Shown here: positions 1 to 7,848 of the stretch, one piece after another
Position numbering within the stretch: position 1 is the first letter of the stretch
Layout of the letters: each line of letters begins with the position of its first letter
Assembly: GCA_021648755.1 (NCBI GenBank)
Contig: JAKISG010000039.1
Coordinates: 1-15,596 of the forward strand
DNA: 15,596 nucleotides
DNA from: Flavobacteriaceae bacterium
GTDB taxonomy: Bacteria; Bacteroidota; Bacteroidia; Flavobacteriales; Flavobacteriaceae
Reading direction: 5' to 3'
Position numbers and translations under genes: made by a program
Notes under the pieces: model-generated
What the model saw: the letters and a program-made list of their open reading frames with translations, nothing else
What the model was told of the DNA's origin: nothing
The model's database searches: none

Positions 1-373
1 GGTTAGGAGCATAACTAAAACTAACTTCTTTTAAGTCTTCAACAGATGCGGTATTATCTACCACAGTTATTGTTCCTCCCATAGTTGTTGGGTGTACATT
101 ACAAATATAGTCTGTTGCACCAAGAATTTCAAAAGTATAAGAGAATGTTTCACCTACACCAGTTTGAATTGCGCCACTATTAAATGAATCATCACCGCCT
201 GTAGATGCAACATCATGAGGTAGTGAATCAGCCCATGTCCATCGAACAGTATCGCCAAGTTCAATAGTTAAATCTAAACTAGGACCAGAACTAGTAGACC
301 AATCTAAATCATGAGTTGTTTGAGCTGTAATAAACAATGTGCTCATAAAAAATAAAAGTAAAAAGGATTTCAT
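1..373 (-). CDS. Secreted plastocyanin-like cupredoxin with T9SS sorting tail (5' part; runs off the window)
   Basis: Reading leftwards from ATG at 373-371, 124 codons stay open to the window edge. Residues 1-17 form a signal peptide with cleavage near A17/Q18. A cupredoxin-like domain follows (about 20-106). The expected type-1 copper ligands are visible: H53 in a PHDV motif, then C91, H94 and M98 in CNVHPTTM, followed by the closing strand GGTITVV. After it, a short linker leads into VSFSYAPN plus the first base of a probable Pro codon, which resembles the start of a type A T9SS C-terminal sorting domain (usually a YPNP motif). I infer a copper-binding electron-transfer or adhesion-type protein exported by Sec, then secreted or anchored by T9SS. 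Domain identity is fairly sure; the physiological partner is unknown. The gene is divergent from the DUF5686 gene. Confidence 0.82.
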   Translation of the reverse strand, partial: MKSFLLLFFMSTLFITAQTTHDLDWSTSSGPSLDLTIELGDTVRWTWADSLPHDVASTGGDDSFNSGAIQTGVGETFSYTFEILGATDYICNVHPTTMGGTITVVDNTASVEDLKEVSFSYAPN

Positions 374-401
374 AATTAAAAAATTTAATAGATTAAGAGA
401 A

Positions 402-409
402 CAAAACTA
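402..409 (-). promoter_or_regulatory. Candidate -7 box (TAGTTTTG) for the cupredoxin gene
   Basis: On the minus strand TAGTTTTG matches the Bacteroidota -7 consensus TAnnTTTG and lies 28 bases before the ATG at 373, a normal leader length. No convincing -33 TTTG is visible at the expected distance, so the call rests on the -7 word and its position. Confidence 0.45.
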
Positions 410-482
410 GTGAATTTATAGCAATAAAAAAAAGTATTTTGTTTTTTTAAAAAAGTAAATGGTTAGGTGAGTAAAATATTTG

Positions 483-490
483 TATTTTTG
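483..490 (+). promoter_or_regulatory. Candidate -7 box (TATTTTTG) for the DUF5686 gene
   Basis: TATTTTTG matches TAnnTTTG and lies 52 bases before the chosen ATG at 543. It also lies inside the longer possible reading frame starting at 480, which argues for the downstream start. The -33 element is not clear. Confidence 0.35.
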
Positions 491-542
491 TAATTTTAGA
501 AAATATTTTAATGTCCTTAAAAACAAAGCAACCCTAAACTTT

Positions 543-3023
543 ATGAAAAAAAAGTATTTACTCCTATTTTTTGTGCTATTCAGTATAGTTTCAAACGCCC
601 AAATTACAGGTAAAATAGTTGATAAAGATAAAAACTCGCTACCATTTGTTAACGTTTATCTGCATGACACCTATAATGGGACAACCACAAACGATGAAGG
701 TAATTATAGCATACATATTAAAAAAGCGGGTAATTATACTATTGTATTTCAATATTTAGGATTTAAAACGATAAAAAAAGAAGTAGAGATTATAAAATTA
801 CCGTATAAATTAGATATTACTTTATTAGAAGATGCACTTAGTTTAAATGAAGTAGAAATAAACTCAAAAGAAAACCCAGCAAATAAAATTATAAGAAACG
901 CTATAAAAAACCGAAAAAAAAATAAGTTAAAAATGGCAAATTTTACTGCAGACTTTTATTCACGCGGCATCTTTAGAGTAAAAAATGCTCCTGAAAAAAT
1001 TATGGGACAAGATTTGGGTGATTTAGGAGGGGGTTTAGATACTACTAGAACGGGAGTATTATATTTATCTGAAACCATTTCTAAAATTACCAAAAGCACT
1101 ACAAAATTTAAAGAAAAAATCATTGCATCAAAAGTAAGTGGTGATGATAGTGGTTTTAGTTTTAACCAAGCAAGTGATGTTAATTTTAGTTTTTACGATA
1201 ATACGGTTGACCTTGGAGATAAAATTATTTCACCAATTGCAACAAATGCATTTAACTATTATCGCTATAATTTAGTGCATAGTTTTTATGAAGAAGCACA
1301 TTTAGTTAATAAAATAAAAATTTCTCCTAAAAAAACAACCGATAATGCTTTTAATGGTTTTATTTATATTGTAGAAGATTCTTGGCAGATTTATGGTTTA
1401 GAAGTTGCTATTTCTGGTAAACAAATACAGCAACCAGTGATAGATAGTTTAAAATTAAAACAAAATTATACCTTTTCATCTAAAAATAAACTATGGTCAT
1501 TATTTTCTCAAAATATTGATTTTAAAGCAGGTATGTTTGGTTTTAATATGAACGGAAAATTTACCGCTGTGTATAGTGATTATAATTTTCAGCCAAATTT
1601 TAGGCAAAAAACATTTACTAAAGAAGTATTGTCTTTTGAAGATAACGCAAATAAAAAAGACAGTTTATTTTGGAAAAAATTAAGACCTGTACCACTAACT
1701 TTAGAAGAGGTAAAAGACTACAAACTAAAAGATAGTATTAAAGTTATTAGAAAATCTAAAAAGTATTTAGACTCTATCGATTTAAGACAAAATAAGTTTA
1801 AAATTACCAATTTACTATTTGGTTATAACTATAGTAATACCTATAAAAAATGGAATTTAAATGTGGGTTCGCCAATACTTAATTCTATGTTTAATACAGT
1901 ACAGGGTTGGCATACTAATATGAACATTACTTTTTCTAAACAATATGTAGAAAACCCATTGACAGACACTGGTAGAAAGCAAAAGCTTTGGGTAAATACA
2001 ATTATAGATTATGGTTTTTCTGATGAACAATTGCGCTTAAGCGGAAGTATTAAGTACAGGTTTAACCATATAAATAGACCCCAAATTGTAATCTCTGGAG
2101 GAAGAAAAATTACACAGTTTAATGAGGAAAACCCAATTTCTAATCTAGTTAATGCAGTTAGTTCCTTATTTTTTGAACGCAATTATGCTAAATTTTACGA
2201 TAAAACATTTGCAGATATTGCTTATAGTAATGAAGTTGTAAACGGTATTCGCCTAAACACCTCTATAACTTATGAAGACAGAAACCCATTGTTTAACACC
2301 ACAAATTACGTACTCTTAAATCGAGACGCTGTTATTTATAGTTCAAATAACCCGTTAGCTGAAAATGATTATACTAATGGAGCAATAGAAGAACATCAAA
2401 TCTATAGATTTAAAATAGGCGCTCGAATTAATTTTGGACAAGAATACATCTCTTATCCAGATAACAAACAAACTTTGTATAATTTTAAAAACCCAATGTT
2501 GGTTTTGAATTATACAAAAGGTTTTTCGGCTAGCGATTCAAAATATAATTACGATTTAGTACAGGCACATTTATACCAACATTTTGATATTGCTAACAAA
2601 GGCAGTTTTGCTTACAACTTTACAGTTGGTAAATTTTTAAGTACAGACGAATTATCTTTTGCAGATTACCAACACTTTAATGGCAACCAAACTCATGTAA
2701 AACTAAACCAAAGTTACACGGGTTATTATTACCTATTACCCTATTACGATTTAAGTACAGACAAGGCGTTTGCCTCATTAAATGCACAGCATCATTTTAA
2801 TGGTTATTTATTGCGTAAAATACCGTTATTAAATAAACTACAATGGAAAACCGTTATTGGCGGAAAAACATTATTGACTACAGATAACAAACCATATTCA
2901 GAAGTCTCCATAGGTTTTGATAATATAGGTTTTGGTAAATTTCGTTTTTTACGAGTAGATTATGTTAAATCTTATTTCAATGGTGCATATAATGATGGAT
3001 TTGTATTTGGAATTGGATTTTAA
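543..3023 (+). CDS. DUF5686 outer-membrane beta-barrel protein with N-terminal carboxypeptidase-regulatory-like domain
   Basis: The product is 826 residues from ATG 543. An in-frame ATG at 480 would add 21 residues ahead of an obvious signal peptide, so 543 is preferred. Residues 1-19 (KKKYLLLFFVLF core, SNA/Q cleavage) form a Sec signal peptide. Residues about 21-105 form a CarboxypepD_reg-like Ig-fold domain (ITGKIVDKDKNSLPFVNV, NDEGNYSI, YLGFKT). The rest matches the DUF5686 family seen in Bacteroidota: a conserved middle region (ANKIIRNAIKNRKKN, NFTADFYSRGIF) and a C-terminal barrel of alternating hydrophobic and aromatic strands, ending in a terminal Phe (FVFGIGF) as expected for BamA-inserted outer-membrane proteins. 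Function is not established for the family; an outer-membrane assembly or transport role is inference. No premature stops; length is normal for the family. Confidence 0.88.
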   Translation: MKKKYLLLFFVLFSIVSNAQITGKIVDKDKNSLPFVNVYLHDTYNGTTTNDEGNYSIHIKKAGNYTIVFQYLGFKTIKKEVEIIKLPYKLDITLLEDALSLNEVEINSKENPANKIIRNAIKNRKKNKLKMANFTADFYSRGIFRVKNAPEKIMGQDLGDLGGGLDTTRTGVLYLSETISKITKSTTKFKEKIIASKVSGDDSGFSFNQASDVNFSFYDNTVDLGDKIISPIATNAFNYYRYNLVHSFYEEAHLVNKIKISPKKTTDNAFNGFIYIVEDSWQIYGLEVAISGKQIQQPVIDSLKLKQNYTFSSKNKLWSLFSQNIDFKAGMFGFNMNGKFTAVYSDYNFQPNFRQKTFTKEVLSFEDNANKKDSLFWKKLRPVPLTLEEVKDYKLKDSIKVIRKSKKYLDSIDLRQNKFKITNLLFGYNYSNTYKKWNLNVGSPILNSMFNTVQGWHTNMNITFSKQYVENPLTDTGRKQKLWVNTIIDYGFSDEQLRLSGSIKYRFNHINRPQIVISGGRKITQFNEENPISNLVNAVSSLFFERNYAKFYDKTFADIAYSNEVVNGIRLNTSITYEDRNPLFNTTNYVLLNRDAVIYSSNNPLAENDYTNGAIEEHQIYRFKIGARINFGQEYISYPDNKQTLYNFKNPMLVLNYTKGFSASDSKYNYDLVQAHLYQHFDIANKGSFAYNFTVGKFLSTDELSFADYQHFNGNQTHVKLNQSYTGYYYLLPYYDLSTDKAFASLNAQHHFNGYLLRKIPLLNKLQWKTVIGGKTLLTTDNKPYSEVSIGFDNIGFGKFRFLRVDYVKSYFNGAYNDGFVFGIGF

Positions 3024-3061
3024 GAGTAAAATTATTTCTATTTTAGGTCATTTACTTTTTT

Positions 3062-3107
3062 CTTGTACAAAATTTCTGCTACTTTTGCTTGTACAAAATT
3101 TCTACTA
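3062..3107 (+). repeat. 26-bp-spaced direct repeat in the promoter region of the phosphoesterase gene
   Basis: CTTGTACAAAATTTCT occurs at 3062-3077 and again at 3088-3103. The similarity extends to 19 of 20 bases (3062-3081 against 3088-3107) at a period of 26. The two copies sit upstream of two separate TAnnTTTG boxes, which suggests a duplicated promoter or operator segment. Confidence 0.85.
3080..3087 (+). promoter_or_regulatory. Candidate upstream -7 box (TACTTTTG) for the phosphoesterase gene
   Basis: An exact TAnnTTTG match directly follows the first copy of the 16-base repeat. Transcription starting just after it would give a leader of about 33 bases before ATG 3127. Confidence 0.45.
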
Positions 3108-3113
3108 AAAAAT

Positions 3114-3121
3114 TATATTTG
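3114..3121 (+). promoter_or_regulatory. Second -7 box (TATATTTG) almost touching the start codon
   Basis: TATATTTG is an exact TAnnTTTG match ending only 5 bases before ATG 3127. If used, it would give a leaderless or nearly leaderless transcript. A TTG lies 22 bases upstream in the second repeat copy (3089-3091). Confidence 0.35.
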
Positions 3122-3126
3122 TCTAG

Positions 3127-3621
3127 ATGAAAAAAATCTTACTCCTTTCAGACACACATAGTTTTATAGATAAACAAATCTTAAAATATGTAAAACAAGC
3201 AGATGAAGTTTGGCATGCAGGAGATATTGGTGCTATAGAAGTTACGGATACAATTGTAAAATTAAAACCATTACGAGCGGTTTATGGTAATATTGATGAT
3301 AATGAGGTAAGAAATTCATTTCCGTTAGATAATAAATTTACTTTAGAAGGAGTTTCTGTTTGGATTACACATATTGCAGGTTACCCAAATAGATATAATC
3401 AAAGAGTAAGAACACAGTTGAATTATGATAGCCCTAAATTAGTTATTTGTGGGCATTCGCATATTTTAAAGGTAATGTATGATAAAAAATATAATCACTT
3501 ACATTTAAACCCTGGTGCGGTTGGTAAGCATGGCTTTCATAAAATAAGAACGATGCTTAGATTTACATTAGATAAAGGAACTATTAAAAATTTAGAGATT
3601 ATTGAGTTGGAGAAAAGATAA
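3127..3621 (+). CDS. YfcE/MJ0936-type metallophosphoesterase
   Basis: The product is 164 residues, the usual length for the small YfcE/MJ0936 family of calcineurin-like phosphodiesterases. All metal-binding motifs are present in order: D9 and H11 (LLSDTH), D33 (HAGDIG), N55 (YGNIDD), H82 (THIAG), and H110/H112 (CGHSH), followed by the family NPGA (128-131). Such enzymes bind two divalent metals and hydrolyse phosphodiesters; the physiological substrate is generally unknown. There is no signal peptide, so it is cytoplasmic. It lies 103 bases after the DUF5686 gene behind its own candidate promoters and converges on gcvP with only 30 bases between the two stops. The family call is firm; the substrate is not assignable. 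Confidence 0.92.
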   Translation: MKKILLLSDTHSFIDKQILKYVKQADEVWHAGDIGAIEVTDTIVKLKPLRAVYGNIDDNEVRNSFPLDNKFTLEGVSVWITHIAGYPNRYNQRVRTQLNYDSPKLVICGHSHILKVMYDKKYNHLHLNPGAVGKHGFHKIRTMLRFTLDKGTIKNLEIIELEKR

Positions 3622-3651
3622 TTTTTAGAAACTTAATTAAGTTAACATAAA

Positions 3652-6504
3652 TTAATTACTCTCCATATAATCTTCAATAGGATTACAAGAGCAAATTAAA
3701 TTTCTATCACCATATGCATCATCAACTCTACGGACTGGCGCCCAATATTTATTATTAGCAATCCATGGTAACGGAAATGCTGCTTCTTTTCTTAGATAAG
3801 AGAATTTCCAAACATCGTTTGTCAACATTTCTTGCGTATGTGGCGCATTTTTTAAGACAGAATCAGTTCCTTTTTTATAGGCATCAATTTCTTTTTTAAT
3901 TTGAATCATTGCTTCAATAAATCGATCGATTTCTTCTTTAGATTCACTTTCGGTAGGTTCTATCATTAATGTCCCTGCAACAGGAAAAGATAATGTTGGC
4001 GCATGAAAACCAAAGTCCATTAATCTTTTAGCAATATCGCTAACTTCAATACCTTTTTCTTTAAACACCCTAAAATCTACAATCATTTCATGTGCAGCTC
4101 TTCCTCTTTCGCCAGAATATAAAATTTTATAATGCTTTTCTAATCGTGTTTTTAGATAATTTGCATTTAAAATAGCATACATAGTTGCTTGTTTTAATCC
4201 GTTTGCACCTAACATTTTAATATAGCTGTATGAAATTAAATCTACTAATGCAGAACCAAATGGTGCGGCAGCTATTGCTGTAATTCCGTTTTTACCACCT
4301 GTTTTGTAAATAGGGTTTGTAGGTAAAAATTCTGCTAAATGTTTTGTTACACAAATTGGACCAACTCCAGGACCACCTCCACCATGTGGTATAGCAAAAG
4401 TTTTATGTAAATTTAAATGACAAACATCAGCGCCTATTTCTGCTGGGTTTGTTAGACCTACTTGTGCATTCATATTTGCGCCATCCATATAAACTTGCCC
4501 TCCATTTTTATGAATGATCTCTGTTATTTCTCGAATTGCAGACTCAAAAACACCATGTGTAGATGGGTATGTAACCATTAATGCTGCCAAATTATTTTTG
4601 TATAAAACCGCTTTTTCTCTTAAATCAGTTACATCAATATTACCGTCTTCAGTTGTTTTTGTAACAACAACTTTCATGCCTGCCATTACTGCTGATGCTG
4701 GATTTGTACCATGTGCTGAAGAAGGAATTAAACAAATATGTCTATGTGCTTGGTCATTAGATTCGTGATATGCTTTAATAACTAACAAACCTGCATATTC
4801 TCCTTGTGCGCCAGAATTAGGTTGTAGCGATGTAGCATAAAAACCTGTAATTACATTTAACTGTTTTTCTAAGGTATGTAACATTTCTCGATAACCTAAA
4901 ACTTGATTTTTTGGCACAAACGGATGTATATTATTCCAACTACTATAACTCAGCGGTAACATTTCTGATGCTGCATTTAATTTCATAGTACAAGAACCTA
5001 AAGGAATCATAGTATCTGTTAATGAAATATCTTTACGTTCTAATCTTTTGATATAACGCATCATTTCAGTTTCTGAATGATAGGTATTAAAAACGGCATG
5101 TGTTAAAAAATTAGACGTTCTTAATAAATTATTTGGTATGTTTTCGCAAACAGAAAAATGAGCAACTGTTATTGTCGCTTTATTTTCTGCTTCGGCGAGT
5201 ACTGCTAAAATAGTATTTATATCTTCATTTGTGGTAGTTTCATTTAACGAAATACCTATGGTCACCTCGTCTATATTTAAGAAATTTAATTCAAAACGTT
5301 GAGCTATGAAATTAACTTTTGTTGCATTGGTAACTTTTATACATAAAGTATCAAAAAAGGTTTTATTACATTGCTTTAACCCAAGTTTTTCTATACCTTT
5401 ATTTAAAATATTTGCTAATGAATGTATTTTTTTAGCAATATATTTTAATCCGTTAGGGCCGTGATAAACGGCATACATTCCTGCCATTACTGCCAACAAT
5501 ACTTGTGCCGTACAAATATTTGACGTTGCTTTTTCACGTTTTATATGTTGTTCTCTTGTTTGTAACGCCATTCGCAAAGCACGATTACCATTTGCATCTA
5601 CTGTTACTCCTATTATTCTTCCAGGTATTTGGCGTTTATACGTTTCACTTGTTGCAAAATATGCTGCATGTGGTCCTCCAAACCCTAAAGAAATTCCAAA
5701 TCTTTGCGTTGTTCCAACAACAACATTTGCACCCATTTTTGCTGGTGACTTTAGCATTACTAAACTCAATAAATCTGCTGCAACTACAACTTTGGTTTCA
5801 TTTTGCTGTGCTTTCTCTATAAAATCAGTATAATCATAAATTTGTCCGTTTTTTGCAGGATATTGCACTATTGCACCATAAACATTTTTTGAAAAAGAGA
5901 AATCTTCATGATCACCTATTATTAATTCTATGCCTAAAGGGTTTGACCTTGTTTTTAATATCGAAATAGTTTGTGGTAAGACATCTTTTGACACAAAAAA
6001 AATATTTGCATCAGATTTTTTTTGTGCTCTACTTCGTGTATTATATAACATAATCATTGCTTCTGCTGCAGCAGTTCCTTCATCTAGCAAAGAAGAATTT
6101 GCCATTGACAAGCCAGTTAGATCACTTACCATAGTTTGGTAATTTAACAATGCTTCTAACCGCCCTTGTGAAATTTCTGCTTGGTATGGTGTGTATGAAG
6201 TGTACCAACTAGGGTTTTCAAAAATATTTCGTTGAATTACTGCTGGTAAAATTGCAGCATTGTACCCTAAACCTATAAATGATTTATATACTTTGTTTTT
6301 TTTTGCCAACTCTTTTATATGCATTGCAAATTCGATTTCACTCATTGCTTTTGGCAAATCTAAATCATTTTTAAGCCTTATATCTGTCGGAATTGTTTCG
6401 TCAATAAGTTGCTCTAAAGAAGTTACACCAATTGTTTTTAGCATTTGTTTTACATCGTTTTCTCTTGGACCAAGATGTCTAACTAAGAAAGAATCTGTTT
6501 GCAT
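3652..6504 (-). CDS. gcvP: Glycine dehydrogenase (decarboxylating), glycine cleavage system P-protein
   Basis: The product is 950 residues, the normal length of the single-chain (fused alpha-beta) P-protein. It decarboxylates glycine with pyridoxal phosphate and passes the aminomethyl group to lipoylated H-protein. The C-terminal half has the PLP lysine K701 in NLHKTF, followed by the glycine-rich loop IPHGGGGPG (706-713). GSCTMKLN (503-510), SGAQGEYAG (564-572) and the SSAHGTNPASA segment (596-605) are family signatures. The catalytically inactive N-terminal half keeps the mirrored GTTQRFGISLGFGGPHAA segment (264-281). No GcvH or GcvT gene is adjacent, as is common in Flavobacteriaceae where the system is scattered. 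The 11-base tandem repeat and TAAATTTG box just upstream may control it. The stop is shared-side with the convergent phosphoesterase gene. Confidence 0.98.
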   Translation of the reverse strand: MQTDSFLVRHLGPRENDVKQMLKTIGVTSLEQLIDETIPTDIRLKNDLDLPKAMSEIEFAMHIKELAKKNKVYKSFIGLGYNAAILPAVIQRNIFENPSWYTSYTPYQAEISQGRLEALLNYQTMVSDLTGLSMANSSLLDEGTAAAEAMIMLYNTRSRAQKKSDANIFFVSKDVLPQTISILKTRSNPLGIELIIGDHEDFSFSKNVYGAIVQYPAKNGQIYDYTDFIEKAQQNETKVVVAADLLSLVMLKSPAKMGANVVVGTTQRFGISLGFGGPHAAYFATSETYKRQIPGRIIGVTVDANGNRALRMALQTREQHIKREKATSNICTAQVLLAVMAGMYAVYHGPNGLKYIAKKIHSLANILNKGIEKLGLKQCNKTFFDTLCIKVTNATKVNFIAQRFELNFLNIDEVTIGISLNETTTNEDINTILAVLAEAENKATITVAHFSVCENIPNNLLRTSNFLTHAVFNTYHSETEMMRYIKRLERKDISLTDTMIPLGSCTMKLNAASEMLPLSYSSWNNIHPFVPKNQVLGYREMLHTLEKQLNVITGFYATSLQPNSGAQGEYAGLLVIKAYHESNDQAHRHICLIPSSAHGTNPASAVMAGMKVVVTKTTEDGNIDVTDLREKAVLYKNNLAALMVTYPSTHGVFESAIREITEIIHKNGGQVYMDGANMNAQVGLTNPAEIGADVCHLNLHKTFAIPHGGGGPGVGPICVTKHLAEFLPTNPIYKTGGKNGITAIAAAPFGSALVDLISYSYIKMLGANGLKQATMYAILNANYLKTRLEKHYKILYSGERGRAAHEMIVDFRVFKEKGIEVSDIAKRLMDFGFHAPTLSFPVAGTLMIEPTESESKEEIDRFIEAMIQIKKEIDAYKKGTDSVLKNAPHTQEMLTNDVWKFSYLRKEAAFPLPWIANNKYWAPVRRVDDAYGDRNLICSCNPIEDYMESN

Positions 6505-6524
6505 TTATGTTTGATTTTTAGGTA

Positions 6525-6532
6525 CAAATTTA
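6525..6532 (-). promoter_or_regulatory. Candidate -7 box (TAAATTTG) for gcvP
   Basis: The minus-strand word TAAATTTG matches TAnnTTTG and ends 20 bases before the gcvP ATG at 6504, predicting a short leader of about 15 bases. The -33 region falls in the TTTAGTAATTA tandem repeat and shows no clear TTTG. Confidence 0.45.
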
Positions 6533-6550
6533 GTAATTATTTAGTAATTA
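6529..6550. repeat. Perfect 11-bp tandem repeat (TTTAGTAATTA x2) at the gcvP promoter
   Basis: TTTAGTAATTA occurs at 6529-6539 and immediately again at 6540-6550. The first copy overlaps the candidate -7 box of gcvP and the second occupies the spacer. It could be a simple slippage product or a pair of operator half-sites. Confidence 0.8.
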
Positions 6551-6617
6551 TTACATAGAAATTTTCTCTAACAGCCTATTTAGCCTTTTCGTAACAAAAA
6601 CCCTTGAAAATTTAAGA

Positions 6618-7667
6618 CTAGATAGTATCTTTTACCATTTTAAACATTTTAATTTTTTCATCTCCATTCGATTTTTTATATGCTCTATACATACCTTTAG
6701 TATTAAAACTCCATGCAATATTTCCGTTTTTGTCTAGTACAATCATGCCGCCATCACCTCCTAAACTTGTAATTTGATTATGAATAACTTCTTTAACTGC
6801 TTCTTTAGCGGAAAAATTTTTATAGTATATTAAATTTGAAACTTCATGAGCTGCCAATGTTCTAATAAAATACTCTCCAGTACCAGTAGAAGAAACACCA
6901 CAAGTTTTATTATTTGCATATGTTCCTGCTCCAATTATTGGCGAATCACCAATTCTACCATATTTTTTATTGGTTAAGCCTCCTGTTGATGTTGCTGCTG
7001 CAATATTGCCATTTTTATCTAAAGCTACCGCTCCTACTGTTCCATAGTGTTTTAATTTTTTTTGCTTACTGTCAATTGAATAGCCTCTAACATTCCTTTC
7101 TTTTTTTTGTACTCTTAATAAAGATTCATGCCTACCTTTGGTGTAAAAATATGCATCAGGTTCAAATTTTACGCCCTGTTGTTGTGCAAAAATCTCTGCC
7201 CCTTTACCAAAAAGTAATACATACTTTGTACTATCCATCACTAATCTCGCTGCGTTTATAGGGTTTTTAATATTACTAACCCCTGCAACTGCCCCTGAAT
7301 TTAGTGTTTTCCCATCCATTATAGAAGCGTCCATTTTATTTTTACCCTGATTGTCAAAAACAGCCCCCTTACCTGCATTAAAAAGAGGAGAGTCTTCTAA
7401 TAACTGAATTGTTTTTTGAACAGCAGTTAATGAAGTGCCTCCTTTTTCTAAAATAAAAAATCCTTTTTTTATTGCTTTTTCTAAAATAGTATGATACTGC
7501 TCTTTTTGTGTTGCAGACATATTTTCTGGCAAAATAGTTCCTGCCCCACCATGAATTACAATTGCATAAGGTTGTTCTTTTAGAATTTCTTTTGCCTTTT
7601 TTTTACAACTTGTCGTTAACAAAAAAAGCAGAAAAAGAAAACCAATTTGTCTTAAAGTATATTGCAT
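6618..7667 (-). CDS. Lipoprotein isoaspartyl peptidase / type 2 L-asparaginase (Ntn-hydrolase)
   Basis: The product is 349 residues. Residues 1-20 form a lipoprotein signal peptide with a lipobox-like LTTSC and acylated C21. The following KKKAKE is basic and lacks the acidic run of the Bacteroidota lipoprotein export signal, so I infer a periplasm-facing anchor. The enzyme core carries IHGGAGT (38-44), the cleavage site and nucleophile in HYG/T210 VGAVALD, ATSTGG (225-230), GRIGDSP with R238 (237-243), and SSTGTGE (259-265). Members are made as one precursor and self-cleave before the nucleophilic Thr to give alpha and beta chains. They hydrolyse beta-aspartyl dipeptides and often L-asparagine. 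All catalytic residues are present, so it should be active. It is followed by gcvP after 113 bases and probably transcribed alone. Confidence 0.93.
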   Translation of the reverse strand: MQYTLRQIGFLFLLFLLTTSCKKKAKEILKEQPYAIVIHGGAGTILPENMSATQKEQYHTILEKAIKKGFFILEKGGTSLTAVQKTIQLLEDSPLFNAGKGAVFDNQGKNKMDASIMDGKTLNSGAVAGVSNIKNPINAARLVMDSTKYVLLFGKGAEIFAQQQGVKFEPDAYFYTKGRHESLLRVQKKERNVRGYSIDSKQKKLKHYGTVGAVALDKNGNIAAATSTGGLTNKKYGRIGDSPIIGAGTYANNKTCGVSSTGTGEYFIRTLAAHEVSNLIYYKNFSAKEAVKEVIHNQITSLGGDGGMIVLDKNGNIAWSFNTKGMYRAYKKSNGDEKIKMFKMVKDTI

Positions 7668-7708
7668 ACTAACGATCTATATTATTAAATATATATTCAT
7701 TTGTCTGA

Positions 7709-7716
7709 CAAAAATA
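7709..7716 (-). promoter_or_regulatory. Candidate -7 box (TATTTTTG) for the isoaspartyl peptidase gene
   Basis: TATTTTTG on the minus strand matches TAnnTTTG. It ends 41 bases before ATG 7667, giving a leader of about 35 bases. The -33 element is not obvious. Confidence 0.4.
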
Positions 7717-7814
7717 CGGATTTTATTTAAATCAGTCTTCTCCCTCAATATATTCATTTTTGCTCTACTTTTCGTTGAATAACAGGCATAATAAATTACA
7801 TTAATCAAGAACAT

Positions 7815-7848
7815 AAAATTGAAGAAATTAGTTATTTCTACAAATTTT
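7815..7848 (-). terminator. Imperfect hairpin at the 3' end of the ABC permease gene
   Basis: The arms AAAATTG-A-AGAAAT (7815-7828) and ATTTCT-A-CAAATTTT (7834-7848) pair around the 5-base loop 7829-7833. Pairing has one A/A mismatch and one bulged A. The structure overlaps the permease stop codon (7849-7847) and its distal arm ends in T-rich sequence on the minus strand. A weak terminator of the ABC operon is the likely role. Confidence 0.45.

Noticed and set aside
3631..3642. Palindrome ACTTAATTAAGT between the convergent phosphoesterase and gcvP genes as a bidirectional terminator.
   Set aside because: A perfect 12-base palindrome without a loop or T-run cannot form a good hairpin; it may be chance.
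4514..4768. Open frame of 84 codons on the plus strand inside gcvP, with similar ones at 5505-5822, 5930-6142 and 6260-6514.
   Set aside because: All lie antisense to the strongly conserved gcvP coding sequence and show no recognisable domain; they are frame shadows.
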